Source of the DNA: Pseudomonadota bacterium
Lineage (GTDB): Bacteria > Myxococcota_A > UBA796 > SXON01
NCBI GenBank assembly: GCA_005778355.1
Contig: SXON01000006.1
Span: 25,538-89,537, forward strand
Length of the DNA: 64,000 nt
Direction of reading: 5' to 3'
The translations under genes were made by a program, and so were the position numbers. How positions within the stretch are numbered: position 1 is the first letter of the stretch; the number at the start of each line of letters is the position of its first letter. Below are positions 1-8,219 of this stretch, piece by piece. A model generated the notes under the pieces. That model worked only from the letters and a program-made list of their open reading frames with translations, was not told the origin of the DNA and searched no databases.

Positions 1-1
1 G

Positions 2-1039
2 GGCGAGGCCATCGGTTTCGACTTCGAGAGCGACGTGGCGCTATGGGCTTCCTCCGCCGTGCTCACCGCCGACGTGGAGATCGACACGCAGGGCGGCAAG
101 CTCGACGTGGAGATCAGCGACACCGCCGTGACGTTGAACGACTTCGGTTACGACACCTCGCTCCTCCCGGGCGACGTGGAGAGCTACCTCCTCGTGGAAA
201 CCATCCGCGACACCATCACCGAGACGCTGGTGGAGCAGATCGACGCCATGGTGCCTGCGCTGCTTGATGAAACCCTGGCGGGCCTCGACCCGAGCTACGC
301 CACCGAGCTGATGGGCCTCGAAGTGGAGATCGAGTTCGCCTTCGCCGACGCCGAGATCGACCGCGACGGCCTGCAGCTCGACCTCGACCTCGACGTGTCG
401 GTGCCGCCCACGGGCACCAAGTCCGCGCCCGGCTTCCTCGGCGCCGACATGGGCACCCCCGAGGTCGACACCGAGGCCGACGTGGCCGGCGCCATCTCCG
501 ACGACCTGCTCAACCGGGTGCTGTACGAGGCCTGGGCGGGCGGCCTGCTCGACATGACGCTGTCCACGAAGGACGGCTCCCTCGAGCCCATCATGCTCGC
601 CCCGCTCGGCGTGACCGAGGGCAGCATCAAGGTGGAAGCGCTGCTGCCCCCCGTGGTGGTGGAAACGAACGGCGAGCTGCAGGCACAGGTGGGCGAGCTG
701 CTCGTCACCATCGACGCCAAGGGCAGCAAGCTCGGCGATCACGTGCAGGCGAGCGTCAACATCTTCGTGGGCCTCGAGGTGGAGATCGAGGACGGCGAGC
801 TGGTGTTGTCACTCGGCGAGCCCGAGCTCTCGTTCATGGTCCGCGAGACCAGCCAGCATGTCAGCAACGAGACGATGACCAACGTGCTGGAAGAAGCGCT
901 CCCCATCGACTCGATCCTCGCGCTCCTCGGCGACTTCGCCTTCCCACTGCCCGAGCTCTACGGCATCCGCTTCGACAAGGGCACGGCCGAGCGCGACGAG
1001 AGCGGGGTGTACACCGGCGTCGAGATCGCGGTGAAGTAG
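2..1039 (+). CDS. Hypothetical acidic protein, C-terminal part (5'-truncated)
   Basis: The reading frame is already open at the left edge, so the true start lies outside the window; an in-frame GTG at 35 has no special support. The visible ~345 residues are acidic and dominated by alternating hydrophobic/charged beta-strand patterns, with two similar halves that each contain a 'VEI-E' strand motif near residues 100 and 250. A large apolar-ligand-binding fold of the BPI/LBP type is possible, but I see no diagnostic motif. It ends 4 bp before the convergent aldo/keto reductase gene, so the two 3' ends nearly touch. I do not recognise the family. Confidence 0.75.
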   Translation, partial: GEAIGFDFESDVALWASSAVLTADVEIDTQGGKLDVEISDTAVTLNDFGYDTSLLPGDVESYLLVETIRDTITETLVEQIDAMVPALLDETLAGLDPSYATELMGLEVEIEFAFADAEIDRDGLQLDLDLDVSVPPTGTKSAPGFLGADMGTPEVDTEADVAGAISDDLLNRVLYEAWAGGLLDMTLSTKDGSLEPIMLAPLGVTEGSIKVEALLPPVVVETNGELQAQVGELLVTIDAKGSKLGDHVQASVNIFVGLEVEIEDGELVLSLGEPELSFMVRETSQHVSNETMTNVLEEALPIDSILALLGDFAFPLPELYGIRFDKGTAERDESGVYTGVEIAVK

Positions 1040-1043
1040 GGCG

Positions 1044-2015
1044 CTAGTCCTCGCCGGTCTTACTCTGGGCGGCGGCCGTGGCCGCCTCGATGCGGCGAGC
1101 CAGCGCATCGTCGATCTTGCCGATGACATCGAGCGCCGCGAGGTTTTCCTTCACCTGCTGCGGCCGCGTGGCGCCGGTGATCACGGTGGAAACGTGGGGG
1201 TTGCGGGCACACCACGCGAGCGCGAGCTGCCCGAGCGTGCAGCCGAGCTCCCGCGCGATGGGCTCGAGCGCCCGGACGGCGTGGATCCGCGCCTTGGTGA
1301 CACTGCTCTGCAACCAGGAGTATCCCTCGCTGGCGAGTCGTGTGCCGGCCGGGATCTCCTCGTTGTACTTGCCGGTGAGCACGCCGGAGGCGAGCGGGCT
1401 CCACGTGGTGGTGCCCATCCCGAAGTCCTTGTAGAGGGGAGCGTACTCCTCCTCCACGCGCTTACGCCAGAAGAGGTTGTACTGGGGTTGTTCCACCGAG
1501 GGCGGCGTGAGGCCGAGCCGAGCCGCCACCTCGTGGGCCTCGCGAATACGCTGGGCCGGCCACTCGCTGGTGCCCCAGTAGAGCACCTTGCCTTGCATCA
1601 CCAGGGTGTGCATCGCTCGGACGGTCTCGTCGACCGGGGTGTCGGGATCGGGCCGATGGCAGAAATAGAGGTCCAGGTAGTCTGTTTGTAGCCGCCGGAG
1701 AGCGGCGTGACAGGCCTCGGTGACGTGCTTGCGTGACAAGCCGGTATCGTTGGGGCCGTCGCCGCCCCAGAACACCTTCGAGGAGATCACGAGGTCGGTG
1801 CGGGGCAAGTCCTTGAGCACCCGCCCCACCACGTCCTCCGCCTTGCCCTGCCCGTAGGCCTCGGCGTTGTCGAAGAAGTTGACCCCGGCCTCGTAGGCGG
1901 CGATCAGGCAGGCGCGGGCGTTGTCGTCGGGCACATCGAGCCCGTAGGTTGCCCAGCTGCCAATCGAAAACGTGGAAAGTTTGAGGCCGGAACGGCCCAT
2001 CCGCCGGTAGTTCAT
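1044..2015 (-). CDS. Aldo/keto reductase (Kv-beta/AKR6-like)
   Basis: A 323-residue cytoplasmic NADPH-dependent oxidoreductase of the aldo/keto reductase superfamily, close to the family's usual length. The catalytic tetrad is visible: Asp49, Tyr54 ([11 protein letters not shown]), Lys80 (VISSK) and His120 (LYFCHRPD). The N-terminal [14 protein letters not shown] and the NLFWR motif near residue 180 are typical of the potassium-channel-beta-like AKR branch. The natural substrate cannot be inferred. The ATG overlaps the stop of the upstream lipoprotein gene by 4 bp (ATGA at 2015-2012), so it is probably translated by coupling from that gene. Confidence 0.93.
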   Translation of the reverse strand: MNYRRMGRSGLKLSTFSIGSWATYGLDVPDDNARACLIAAYEAGVNFFDNAEAYGQGKAEDVVGRVLKDLPRTDLVISSKVFWGGDGPNDTGLSRKHVTEACHAALRRLQTDYLDLYFCHRPDPDTPVDETVRAMHTLVMQGKVLYWGTSEWPAQRIREAHEVAARLGLTPPSVEQPQYNLFWRKRVEEEYAPLYKDFGMGTTTWSPLASGVLTGKYNEEIPAGTRLASEGYSWLQSSVTKARIHAVRALEPIARELGCTLGQLALAWCARNPHVSTVITGATRPQQVKENLAALDVIGKIDDALARRIEAATAAAQSKTGED

Positions 2016-3241
2016 CGCCAGGCCTCCCAGGTGTCGGGCATCCAGCCACGGGCAGCGTACACCAGGTTGGGGTCGACATAAGAGCCCGAGCTGCCGAAGT
2101 ACTCGTGGTTGTAGCCCACACCGTCGGTGCTCGACTGCGTAGACCAGTACTCGAAGCCGACGATCTCGCCGCCTTGCTCGAGCCAGTCGACGAAGATGAC
2201 GTTGTGTCCGCTGCCGGAGTGTCGCCAGAACTGCAGGAAGTCACCGGGCTGGAACTTGTTGTAGTCGGTGATTTCCTCGCCCACGCCGTAGTTCTCCATC
2301 GCGACACTCGGGCCGGGGCCGTCCACCTCGCGCACGAACCAGTCCACGCGGAAGGTGTAGAGATCGTCCACCGACATGCCGTTGATCGAGCCGTCGCCGC
2401 CCGTGGACTGGTCCACCTCTTCCCAGGCGCGCATGTACACTTCCCAGGTGAGGCCGACGCAGTAGCAGCGCCCCTCTGGGTCGCCCTCGGCGACGAGCGT
2501 GTCGAGGTACCAGATGTCGCGGGTGGTGCCCGCCCAGTCGGAGCCGGACGGCCAGTAGTACCCGTTGGTCCCGTCTGTCGGGTATGTCTCCAGGTACTTC
2601 ACCACCAGGTCGTTGAAGGTGGACTCGCTGGGTGTTTCCTCCGGGGTGACGGTCACGCTGATCTCGTCGGTCGCGGTGCCGCCCACCGCCTGGATCTCGC
2701 GGGCATAGCCGGTACCCGAGAAGGTGTAGCTGAGGGTGCCCTCACCATCGCCCTCGGTGTCGATTGTGCCAATGCTCCAGCCGTCGGCGATGAGCTCAAC
2801 CACGCCGACGTCGCTCGACGAGGTGACGGTGAAGGTGACCGGGTTGGCCACCTCGGCACCGTCGCTCGGCGAGGTAATCGTGACCCAGCTCCCGCCGTCG
2901 CTCACCCGCACCGAGAGCGTGTCGCGAGAGAGCTCGTCGCTACCGTCGAGGCCCACGAGTGCCAGCTCGTACTTGCCCTCGTCGAGGGTGACCACCAGCG
3001 AGCCGTCGAGATCGGTCGCGCTCGCCACCGGCTCGTCGTTGGCCAGTAGCTCGACCGAGGTGACCGCCTCGCCCACCCGGTAGGACACGGTGAAGGTGCT
3101 CGCGACCGTTTCCCCGTTGGCCGGCGCGGTGACCCGCACCGCCTCGGCGCCGCCGAGGTAATCCTCCTCGTTCCCCGCCTCGGCCTCGTGATTCTTGCCC
3201 TCGTTCTCGGGCTCGGGACAGGCTAGCAAGAAGTACAACAT
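2012..3241 (-). CDS. Lipoprotein with Ig-like repeats and a C-terminal papain-like (NlpC/CHAP-type) domain
   Basis: A 409-residue exported lipoprotein. The signal is only seven residues before the lipobox cysteine (MLYFLLAC). An in-frame TAG lies three codons upstream with no start between, so this start is fixed. Residues ~35-200 form two Ig-like domains of the type that opens 'V-x-I-T-x-P-x-D/N-G' (VRVTAPANG, VTITSPSDG). The C-terminal ~200 residues resemble a papain-fold amidase, with a candidate nucleophile in GRCYCVGLTW and a candidate histidine in GSGHNVIFVDW, as in NlpC/P60 and CHAP cell-wall hydrolases. Cleavage of peptidoglycan or another envelope polymer is inference. It is the first gene of a pair with the aldo/keto reductase. 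Confidence 0.75.
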   Translation of the reverse strand: MLYFLLACPEPENEGKNHEAEAGNEEDYLGGAEAVRVTAPANGETVASTFTVSYRVGEAVTSVELLANDEPVASATDLDGSLVVTLDEGKYELALVGLDGSDELSRDTLSVRVSDGGSWVTITSPSDGAEVANPVTFTVTSSSDVGVVELIADGWSIGTIDTEGDGEGTLSYTFSGTGYAREIQAVGGTATDEISVTVTPEETPSESTFNDLVVKYLETYPTDGTNGYYWPSGSDWAGTTRDIWYLDTLVAEGDPEGRCYCVGLTWEVYMRAWEEVDQSTGGDGSINGMSVDDLYTFRVDWFVREVDGPGPSVAMENYGVGEEITDYNKFQPGDFLQFWRHSGSGHNVIFVDWLEQGGEIVGFEYWSTQSSTDGVGYNHEYFGSSGSYVDPNLVYAARGWMPDTWEAWR

Positions 3242-3271
3242 CCGAGCTTGCTAACCGGATAGGCGCCGACC
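3242..3271. promoter_or_regulatory. 30-bp divergent gap with probable back-to-back promoters
   Basis: Only 30 bp separate two divergent lipoprotein starts, and in-frame stops on both sides (TAG at 3253-3251 minus, TAG at 3260-3262 plus) fix both starts. No Shine-Dalgarno-like sequence precedes either. The gap is relatively AT-rich for this genome and contains GGATAG and, on the minus strand, GTTAGCAA, each about 7-10 bp from its start codon. Leaderless transcription from overlapping -10 elements is a reasonable inference, but not shown. Confidence 0.3.
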
Positions 3272-4243
3272 GTGATCCTGCTCCTCGCCTGCACCGACCC
3301 CACCGGCACGCGCTACGCGAAGCCGGGCCTCGACAGCGATGAACTTCTCGACACCAGCGACGACAGCGCCTGGGTGGAGACCGGTGCGCCGCCCGACAGT
3401 GGCGACTCGGGCGGCACCGAGGACACCGAGGACACCGAGGACACCGAGGACACCGACCCAGAGGCGAGCGGGCCCTGCTACCTCGGGCCCGCGCGCGACC
3501 ACTCGGTGTGCCTCGACCTGGTGCCCTACGACGCGGGCTGGGGCGCCGACTACGCCTACCCTGCGCCCTACGGCGGCTCCGAGCAGTACTCGGTGCCGGC
3601 CCGCTTCATCGACATCACCGCCTACAGCGCCGAGCTCGAGATCGCGCCGAACTTCGTGCTCGGCGAGTACCTCTACGACTGGAAGGGACAGTACGGCGTG
3701 ATGCAGACACACGTGGTGGACTTCATGCAGGACGTCCGCGACGCGATCGGCGGGCCAGTGAGCGTGAACAGTGGCTACCGCAACCCATCGTACAATGCGA
3801 GCGTGGGCGGCGCCGAGTACTCGCGCCACATGTATGGCGACGCCTGCGACATCGACGTGGCCGATATGAGCGCCGATGCCTTGGCCGACATCTGCGACGG
3901 CCTCGGCGCCGACTACGTGGCCACCTACGATACTGGTCACACGCACTGCGACTGGCGCGACCACCCTCTCGACCCGGCCTTCTACGACGTTGATCCCGCC
4001 GGTCCCCCGGCGCCGCGGCCCGCCCGTCCGGTGCACACCGCAGCGCTGGTCCGCGAGGGCGAGGCCTTCACCGCCCCGGCCACCGGCTTCGACGAGGGCG
4101 AGCCCGCTCGCCGTTGGACCGCCTACGACGCCGATGGCGCCGTGCTCGCCGAGGGGGAGGGCCGACAGTTCTCTCCGCCGGCTGGGGCCGCGCGGCTGCG
4201 GGTGGTGGTGGGGAGGCAGGTGGTGGTAGAGGAAGGTTTGTGA
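3272..4243 (+). CDS. Lipoprotein with peptidase M15 (D,D/L,D-carboxypeptidase-like) domain
   Basis: A 323-residue lipoprotein with a GTG start, fixed by an in-frame TAG four codons upstream. The signal is MILLLAC with Cys7 as the lipidation site. A Glu-Asp-Thr repeat linker (~residues 50-62) tethers the M15_3-type zinc peptidase. The signature SGYRNPxYN (~res 166) is followed by S-x-H-x-x-G-x-A-x-D with zinc ligands His186 and Asp193, and then an HTHCD segment (~res 223) supplying the last ligand. The family cleaves peptidoglycan cross-bridges or stem peptides. The C-terminal ~80 residues form a small beta-rich domain. The stop overlaps the next start (GTGA at 4240). Confidence 0.85.
   Translation: MILLLACTDPTGTRYAKPGLDSDELLDTSDDSAWVETGAPPDSGDSGGTEDTEDTEDTEDTDPEASGPCYLGPARDHSVCLDLVPYDAGWGADYAYPAPYGGSEQYSVPARFIDITAYSAELEIAPNFVLGEYLYDWKGQYGVMQTHVVDFMQDVRDAIGGPVSVNSGYRNPSYNASVGGAEYSRHMYGDACDIDVADMSADALADICDGLGADYVATYDTGHTHCDWRDHPLDPAFYDVDPAGPPAPRPARPVHTAALVREGEAFTAPATGFDEGEPARRWTAYDADGAVLAEGEGRQFSPPAGAARLRVVVGRQVVVEEGL
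3419..3454 (+). repeat. Tandem 9-bp repeat, 4 copies (GAGGACACC)
   Basis: Four perfect GAGGACACC units encode the EDT repeat linker just after the lipidated N-terminus of the M15 lipoprotein. It is a likely site of length variation by slippage. Confidence 0.9.
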
Positions 4244-5790
4244 AACGCTTCTTCAACACCACCGGCCCCTGCGACGCGCGCAGGCACTACATGCTGCCCG
4301 CGCTGGCACGGTTGCCCGGCGTCGAGTTGTTGATCGAGCGCCAGCAGTACTTCGTGCTCCACGCGGCGCGCCAGACCGGCAAGACCACCGCCATCGGCGC
4401 GCTGGCCGCTGAGCTCCGCGCCCAGGGCATGGTGGCCGTGCATGCCACCCTCGAAGAGAGCCAGGGCATCGAGGATCTCGCCATGGCGGAGGCCATCTGG
4501 TTGCGGGCGCTCCGGGCGGCCAGCGTTGTCCTCCCGGCTGGGCAGAAGGCGCCAGCGCCCACCGGGGCGCCGACCGGCACCCAACTCAACGACCTGCTGA
4601 TGACCTGGGCCGCTCAGGTCGCGCCAACCCCCCTACTGGTGTTCCTCGACGAGGCCGACGTCGTGCGCGGGCCGGTGCTGGTGAGCCTACTCCGCCAACT
4701 TCGCGCCGGTTTTCCCTCGCGCCCCGACCACTTCCCCGCCTCGGTGGCCCTCGTCGGCATGCGCGACCTGCGCGACTACCTCGCGGAGGCCAAGGGCGGT
4801 GTGCCCGTCAACCCCGGTTCGCCCTTCAACATCAAAGCCGAGTCGATCACCCTCCAGAACTTCACGCACGCCGAGGTCGCGGCGCTGTACGCCCAACACA
4901 CCGCGGATACCGGGCAAGCCTTCAGTCCGGAGGCGGTGGCGGAGGCCGACCGGCTCACCCGAGGACAGCCATTCCTGGTGAACGCGCTCGCGAAGATCTG
5001 CATCGACAAGCTCGTGCCCGACCGGTCGTGCACCGTGGAAGCGGGGCACATCGCCGGGGCCCGCGAGCAGCTCATCCTCTCGCGCACCACGCACCTCGAC
5101 AGCCTGGCCCAGCGCCTGCGCGAGCCGCGCGTGGCGCGGGTGATCGCGCCGATCATCGAGGGCACGGGCGCCATCGAGGCCAGCTCCGACGACTTCACCT
5201 ACTGCATTGATCTCGGCCTCGTCGCGCCGCATGCCCGGCCGCCGGAGATCGCGAATCCCATCTACCGGGAGATCATCGCCCGGGAGTTGTCTCTCGTCGT
5301 GCAAGACAACCTCCGCCTTCCCGAGCGCCCCTGGAAACGGGCCGACGGCAGCCTGGACACCGCCGTGCTCGTGGAGAACTTCCTGCAATGGTGGCGCGAG
5401 AACTCCGAGTTCGGCGAGCAGAACACGCCCGAGTACTATCGCGAGGCCTTTGTCCACCTCTGCTTCATGGCCTACCTCCAGCGGGTCGTCAACGGCGGGG
5501 GACAGGTTCACCGCGAGTACGCGGCCGGGACCGGTCGCGTCGACCTTTGCGTGGAGATGGGCGGGCGGCGGGCCGTGGTCGAGCTCAAGCGCGTGCGGGC
5601 GGCGGTCGACACGCTCGAGCGCGTCCTGTCCGGCGGCGTGGAGCAGCTCTCGGGCTACCTCGATCGGCTCGGCGAGCGCGAAGGGTGGCTCCTGGTGTTC
5701 GACCAGCGCCCCGGGCGTACCTGGGACGAGCGACTGTGGTCCGAAGATCGCCAGGTGGGCGGCCGCGTGTTGCACTTGCGGGGAGCGTAG
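4240..5790 (+). CDS. AAA-type ATPase fused to a PD-(D/E)XK nuclease-like domain
   Basis: A 516-residue protein starting at the GTG that overlaps the M15 peptidase stop (GTGA). The N-terminal ATPase has a Walker A variant, HAARQTGKTT (Lys48), which lacks the usual first glycine. Walker B is LLVFLDEAD (Asp137, Glu138), followed by a GMRDLRDY sensor-like strand and a winged-helix-like lid. The C-terminal ~90 residues have the PD-(D/E)XK arrangement: Asp434 (GRVDLC) and Glu448-Leu-Lys450 (VVELKR), 13 residues apart. The architecture matches the mobile AAA-ATPase_like/PDDEXK_9 group, whose members are patchily distributed and of unknown function. A role in defence or selfish DNA is inference. Its translational coupling to a cell-wall peptidase gene is odd. 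Confidence 0.8.
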   Translation: MKRFFNTTGPCDARRHYMLPALARLPGVELLIERQQYFVLHAARQTGKTTAIGALAAELRAQGMVAVHATLEESQGIEDLAMAEAIWLRALRAASVVLPAGQKAPAPTGAPTGTQLNDLLMTWAAQVAPTPLLVFLDEADVVRGPVLVSLLRQLRAGFPSRPDHFPASVALVGMRDLRDYLAEAKGGVPVNPGSPFNIKAESITLQNFTHAEVAALYAQHTADTGQAFSPEAVAEADRLTRGQPFLVNALAKICIDKLVPDRSCTVEAGHIAGAREQLILSRTTHLDSLAQRLREPRVARVIAPIIEGTGAIEASSDDFTYCIDLGLVAPHARPPEIANPIYREIIARELSLVVQDNLRLPERPWKRADGSLDTAVLVENFLQWWRENSEFGEQNTPEYYREAFVHLCFMAYLQRVVNGGGQVHREYAAGTGRVDLCVEMGGRRAVVELKRVRAAVDTLERVLSGGVEQLSGYLDRLGEREGWLLVFDQRPGRTWDERLWSEDRQVGGRVLHLRGA

Positions 5791-5827
5791 GCGGAACCCA
5801 GCAAGGCCGCACGCTGTCCCCACACCC

Positions 5828-6718
5828 ATGTTCCTCGACCTGGTGACAGACCCCTTCCTCGACTACCTCCCCGGCGACACGCCGGTGGCCAACGGCTTGG
5901 TGGCCCCGCTCGGAGACTTCGGGGCTTGCGGCGAGGAGTGCTGGTTTGCTGTCGACGGCGGCACGGTGCGGGCCCCGGGCGACGGCGTGCTGCGGGTGGA
6001 GGGCACACACCTCGCGGTCGACATCGACTACTTCGAGAATCACCAGCGCAAAAGCGTGACGTTCTGGGTGGACGGCGCCACGGCAAGCGCGCCGGCGGGC
6101 CCCGTGCGCGCCGGCGACCCCATCGCCACAGGCACGCAGATCGAGGCGGGCCTCCTCGGGACGGTAGAGCCGCTGTCCGACTTCGTGGCCGCGCGACGGG
6201 TCCTGCCCGACCCCACCGAGGAGCCCGTGCTCGCGGTGGTGAGCCACGCCGAGCAGGAGCTGCGCATTTACCGCAACGGAGCGGAGGTGGGTCGCTACGA
6301 GGTGGGCTTCGGGCAGGCGGACGGCCCCAAGGAGAAGCGCGGGGACAACCGGACGCCGGTGGGGCTCTACTACCTGGTACAGAAGTCCACCGGGCCCTTC
6401 GATGGCGACTTCGCCGCCTACTACGGTGGTTACTGGATGCGCATCAACTATCCGAACGCCTTTGACGCCGCGCGCGGCCTCGCGCAGGGGCACGTGGACG
6501 AGGCCACCGCAAGCAAGATTAGCAGCCAGTGGCAGAAACGGCAGTGGACACCCCGGGACACGCGGCTCGGCGGCGGCATCGGCTTCCACGGCTGGGCGAG
6601 CGAGTGGAGCGACGAGAGCAGTCGCCGCATGAGCTGGGGCTGCATCGTGCTGCACCTGAGCGACGTCGAAGCCATCTACGCGGCGCTCCCCGAGGGGACG
6701 ATGGTGGTCCTGTTCTGA
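5828..6718 (+). CDS. L,D-transpeptidase (YkuD) family protein
   Basis: A 296-residue protein. The ATG at 5828 is chosen because it opens the conserved region; it lies 37 bp after the ATPase gene. Residues ~20-120 look like a lysostaphin/M23-type barrel without metal ligands (APGDGVLRV, PAGPVRAGDPI). Residues ~135-296 are a YkuD catalytic domain that begins LAVVSHAEQELRIYRNG and has the HG...SWGC motif, with His254 and nucleophile Cys272. The family forms 3-3 peptidoglycan cross-links or attaches proteins to peptidoglycan. No signal peptide is evident, which is unusual for a periplasmic enzyme; export by another route or a wrong start are both possible. Confidence 0.85.
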   Translation: MFLDLVTDPFLDYLPGDTPVANGLVAPLGDFGACGEECWFAVDGGTVRAPGDGVLRVEGTHLAVDIDYFENHQRKSVTFWVDGATASAPAGPVRAGDPIATGTQIEAGLLGTVEPLSDFVAARRVLPDPTEEPVLAVVSHAEQELRIYRNGAEVGRYEVGFGQADGPKEKRGDNRTPVGLYYLVQKSTGPFDGDFAAYYGGYWMRINYPNAFDAARGLAQGHVDEATASKISSQWQKRQWTPRDTRLGGGIGFHGWASEWSDESSRRMSWGCIVLHLSDVEAIYAALPEGTMVVLF

Positions 6719-7103
6719 GCGCGGCCGTCCCGGCGACTGCGGGCCCGATGCCCGGGCGGGAAGGGCGCGCGTCGCAAGCCGATGCTAAGCCAACTGGAAT
6801 CGTCGTGAGCGCAAGATGGCCGAACTGGCACGGGCGTCCACTGCGGAGAGACGGGCTCGGCGATCTGACGAGAACGTCGCCAAAAAAGTGACGTTCTTCC
6901 GTTACAGGCGGCGTGAGGTCGGCGAGACAGGCCTCCCCTCGGGCGTGCCAATGTCAGTTCGAGGAGCCGGTGCTTGCGACGATTCCGGTTCGATTGGTAA
7001 TCGCTCACGACGGAGGCACGACGGGGCCACGTCGACGCCGCGCCCGGTGGCCGACGCCCCAGTCGGGTCGAGCCGGCGCGACGTCAACGGCCGCGCCACT
7101 GCG
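6719..7103. other. 385-bp convergent intergenic region with one strong hairpin
   Basis: No convincing gene lies here; short open frames lack ribosome sites and homologous-looking sequence. The region sits between the 3' ends of the transpeptidase and the minus-strand lipoprotein genes. It contains a 10-bp inverted repeat, AGAACGTCGC (6871-6880) and GTGACGTTCT (6888-6897), with one G.T pair and a CAAAAAA loop. It also has a weaker CGGGC/GCCCG hairpin at 6740-6754. There is no T-tract after either, so a standard intrinsic terminator is not supported. Its composition is less GC-biased than the flanks. Confidence 0.5.
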
Positions 7104-8219
7104 TCAGGGTTGCACCCCCACCGCCCCGGTGATCCCCTCGTAGCTCGATCCCAACGAGAAAACCCCCTCGTCGCTCACCTCCGTCCCCGACACGCGCAGC
7201 GTGCGGAGACCGGACACCTCGGCCACGAGCACGAGACCATCGAGGTCGCCCCGGGTGATCGAGGCGCCGCCGCCCGGCAGCTCGGATTGTGACACCCAGC
7301 GGGCGCTCGTCCCCCCGTCGGCGTCGATGGCGTACACCGCGTCGCCGTAGCCCGACAACACCAGCACCAGGTCGCCCGCCGGGACCAGCGCCACCGGGTC
7401 TTCCACGTCGATCACCGTGTAGGGATCGAGCTGGTCGTGGGTGTCGACCACCGCCACGCGCGTGGGGACGCCCGAGAACTCCGAGTAGTCGGCGATGAAC
7501 AGGTAGTCGCCCACCCAGTGCCCGTCGGTCACGAAGGCCTCGTCGTCGCCGAAGGCATCGACCCCCGCCACGAACGCCGGTGCGTCCCCCCAGGTCAAGA
7601 GCGCCGCGTCGTCACCCTCGGTCGATCCGGGCACCTCCAGGCCCACCAGCACCGCCATGTCCTCGCGGAGCAGGAGGTCGGCCGGTAGCTTGGCCTCGAT
7701 CACCCGCTCGGGCGCACCCGGCGTGCCGGTCGCGCAGTCCAATGGCACCCGGTAGATGCCGCCGCCGTTGTTGGCCCAGTTGCCGTCCACCACCCACGCC
7801 ACCTCGCCGGTGGGGTCCATCACCACCTTGCTGGCGTAGAAGTCGCCGAAGGCGGGGTCGATCACCGTGCCGTCGGCGAGGAATATCCCCAGCGTTCCGT
7901 CGTCTTGCACCGCGATCCCGAGCGAGCCGTCCGGCGTGAACACAATCTCGCCCGAGTAGGCGCGACCCATCTCGAAACGTTCGCCGAGGTCGGTCAGCTC
8001 GCCCTCGGCGGAGAGCGACAGGCGCGCGTAGACGTTGGCCTGCCGACCGCCGGGACCGTAGGGCAAGGACACCAGCACCACCCGCTCGCCGTCGGGGGCC
8101 GGCGTGGCGCGGCAGCCCTCGTAGGTGACAGGCTCGCCCGTGTCGGCCGTGTCGCCCGCCTGGGCGTTGAGCTTGTCGCCGCCTTCTTCCTCGGGGGTGC
8201 ACGCGAGCCAGATAAACAT
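7104..8219 (-). CDS. Lipoprotein, beta-propeller-like
   Basis: A 371-residue lipoprotein with the very short signal MFIWLAC (Cys7). The ATG is preceded by GGAGGAG and overlaps the last base of the sulfatase stop (TGATG), which supports this start. After a Thr/Glu/Asp-rich linker the protein consists of repeated strands with patterns such as VVLVSLPYG, GEIVFTPDGS and VVMDPTGEVAWVVDG, spaced like blades of a WD40/YVTN-type propeller. No catalytic motif is visible. As the last gene of the PhoD-sulfatase-lipoprotein operon it could bind a substrate or partner of the two exported hydrolases; that is inference. Confidence 0.7.
   Translation of the reverse strand: MFIWLACTPEEEGGDKLNAQAGDTADTGEPVTYEGCRATPAPDGERVVLVSLPYGPGGRQANVYARLSLSAEGELTDLGERFEMGRAYSGEIVFTPDGSLGIAVQDDGTLGIFLADGTVIDPAFGDFYASKVVMDPTGEVAWVVDGNWANNGGGIYRVPLDCATGTPGAPERVIEAKLPADLLLREDMAVLVGLEVPGSTEGDDAALLTWGDAPAFVAGVDAFGDDEAFVTDGHWVGDYLFIADYSEFSGVPTRVAVVDTHDQLDPYTVIDVEDPVALVPAGDLVLVLSGYGDAVYAIDADGGTSARWVSQSELPGGGASITRGDLDGLVLVAEVSGLRTLRVSGTEVSDEGVFSLGSSYEGITGAVGVQP

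Noticed and set aside
6976..7000. tRNA T-loop-like GGTTCGATT
   Set aside because: The flanking bases do not form a T-stem, and no D-arm, anticodon arm or acceptor stem could be found around it.
6816..7292. Plus-strand frame across the convergent gap
   Set aside because: Arg/Ala-rich translation, no ribosome site, and it overlaps the end of a well-supported minus-strand lipoprotein gene.
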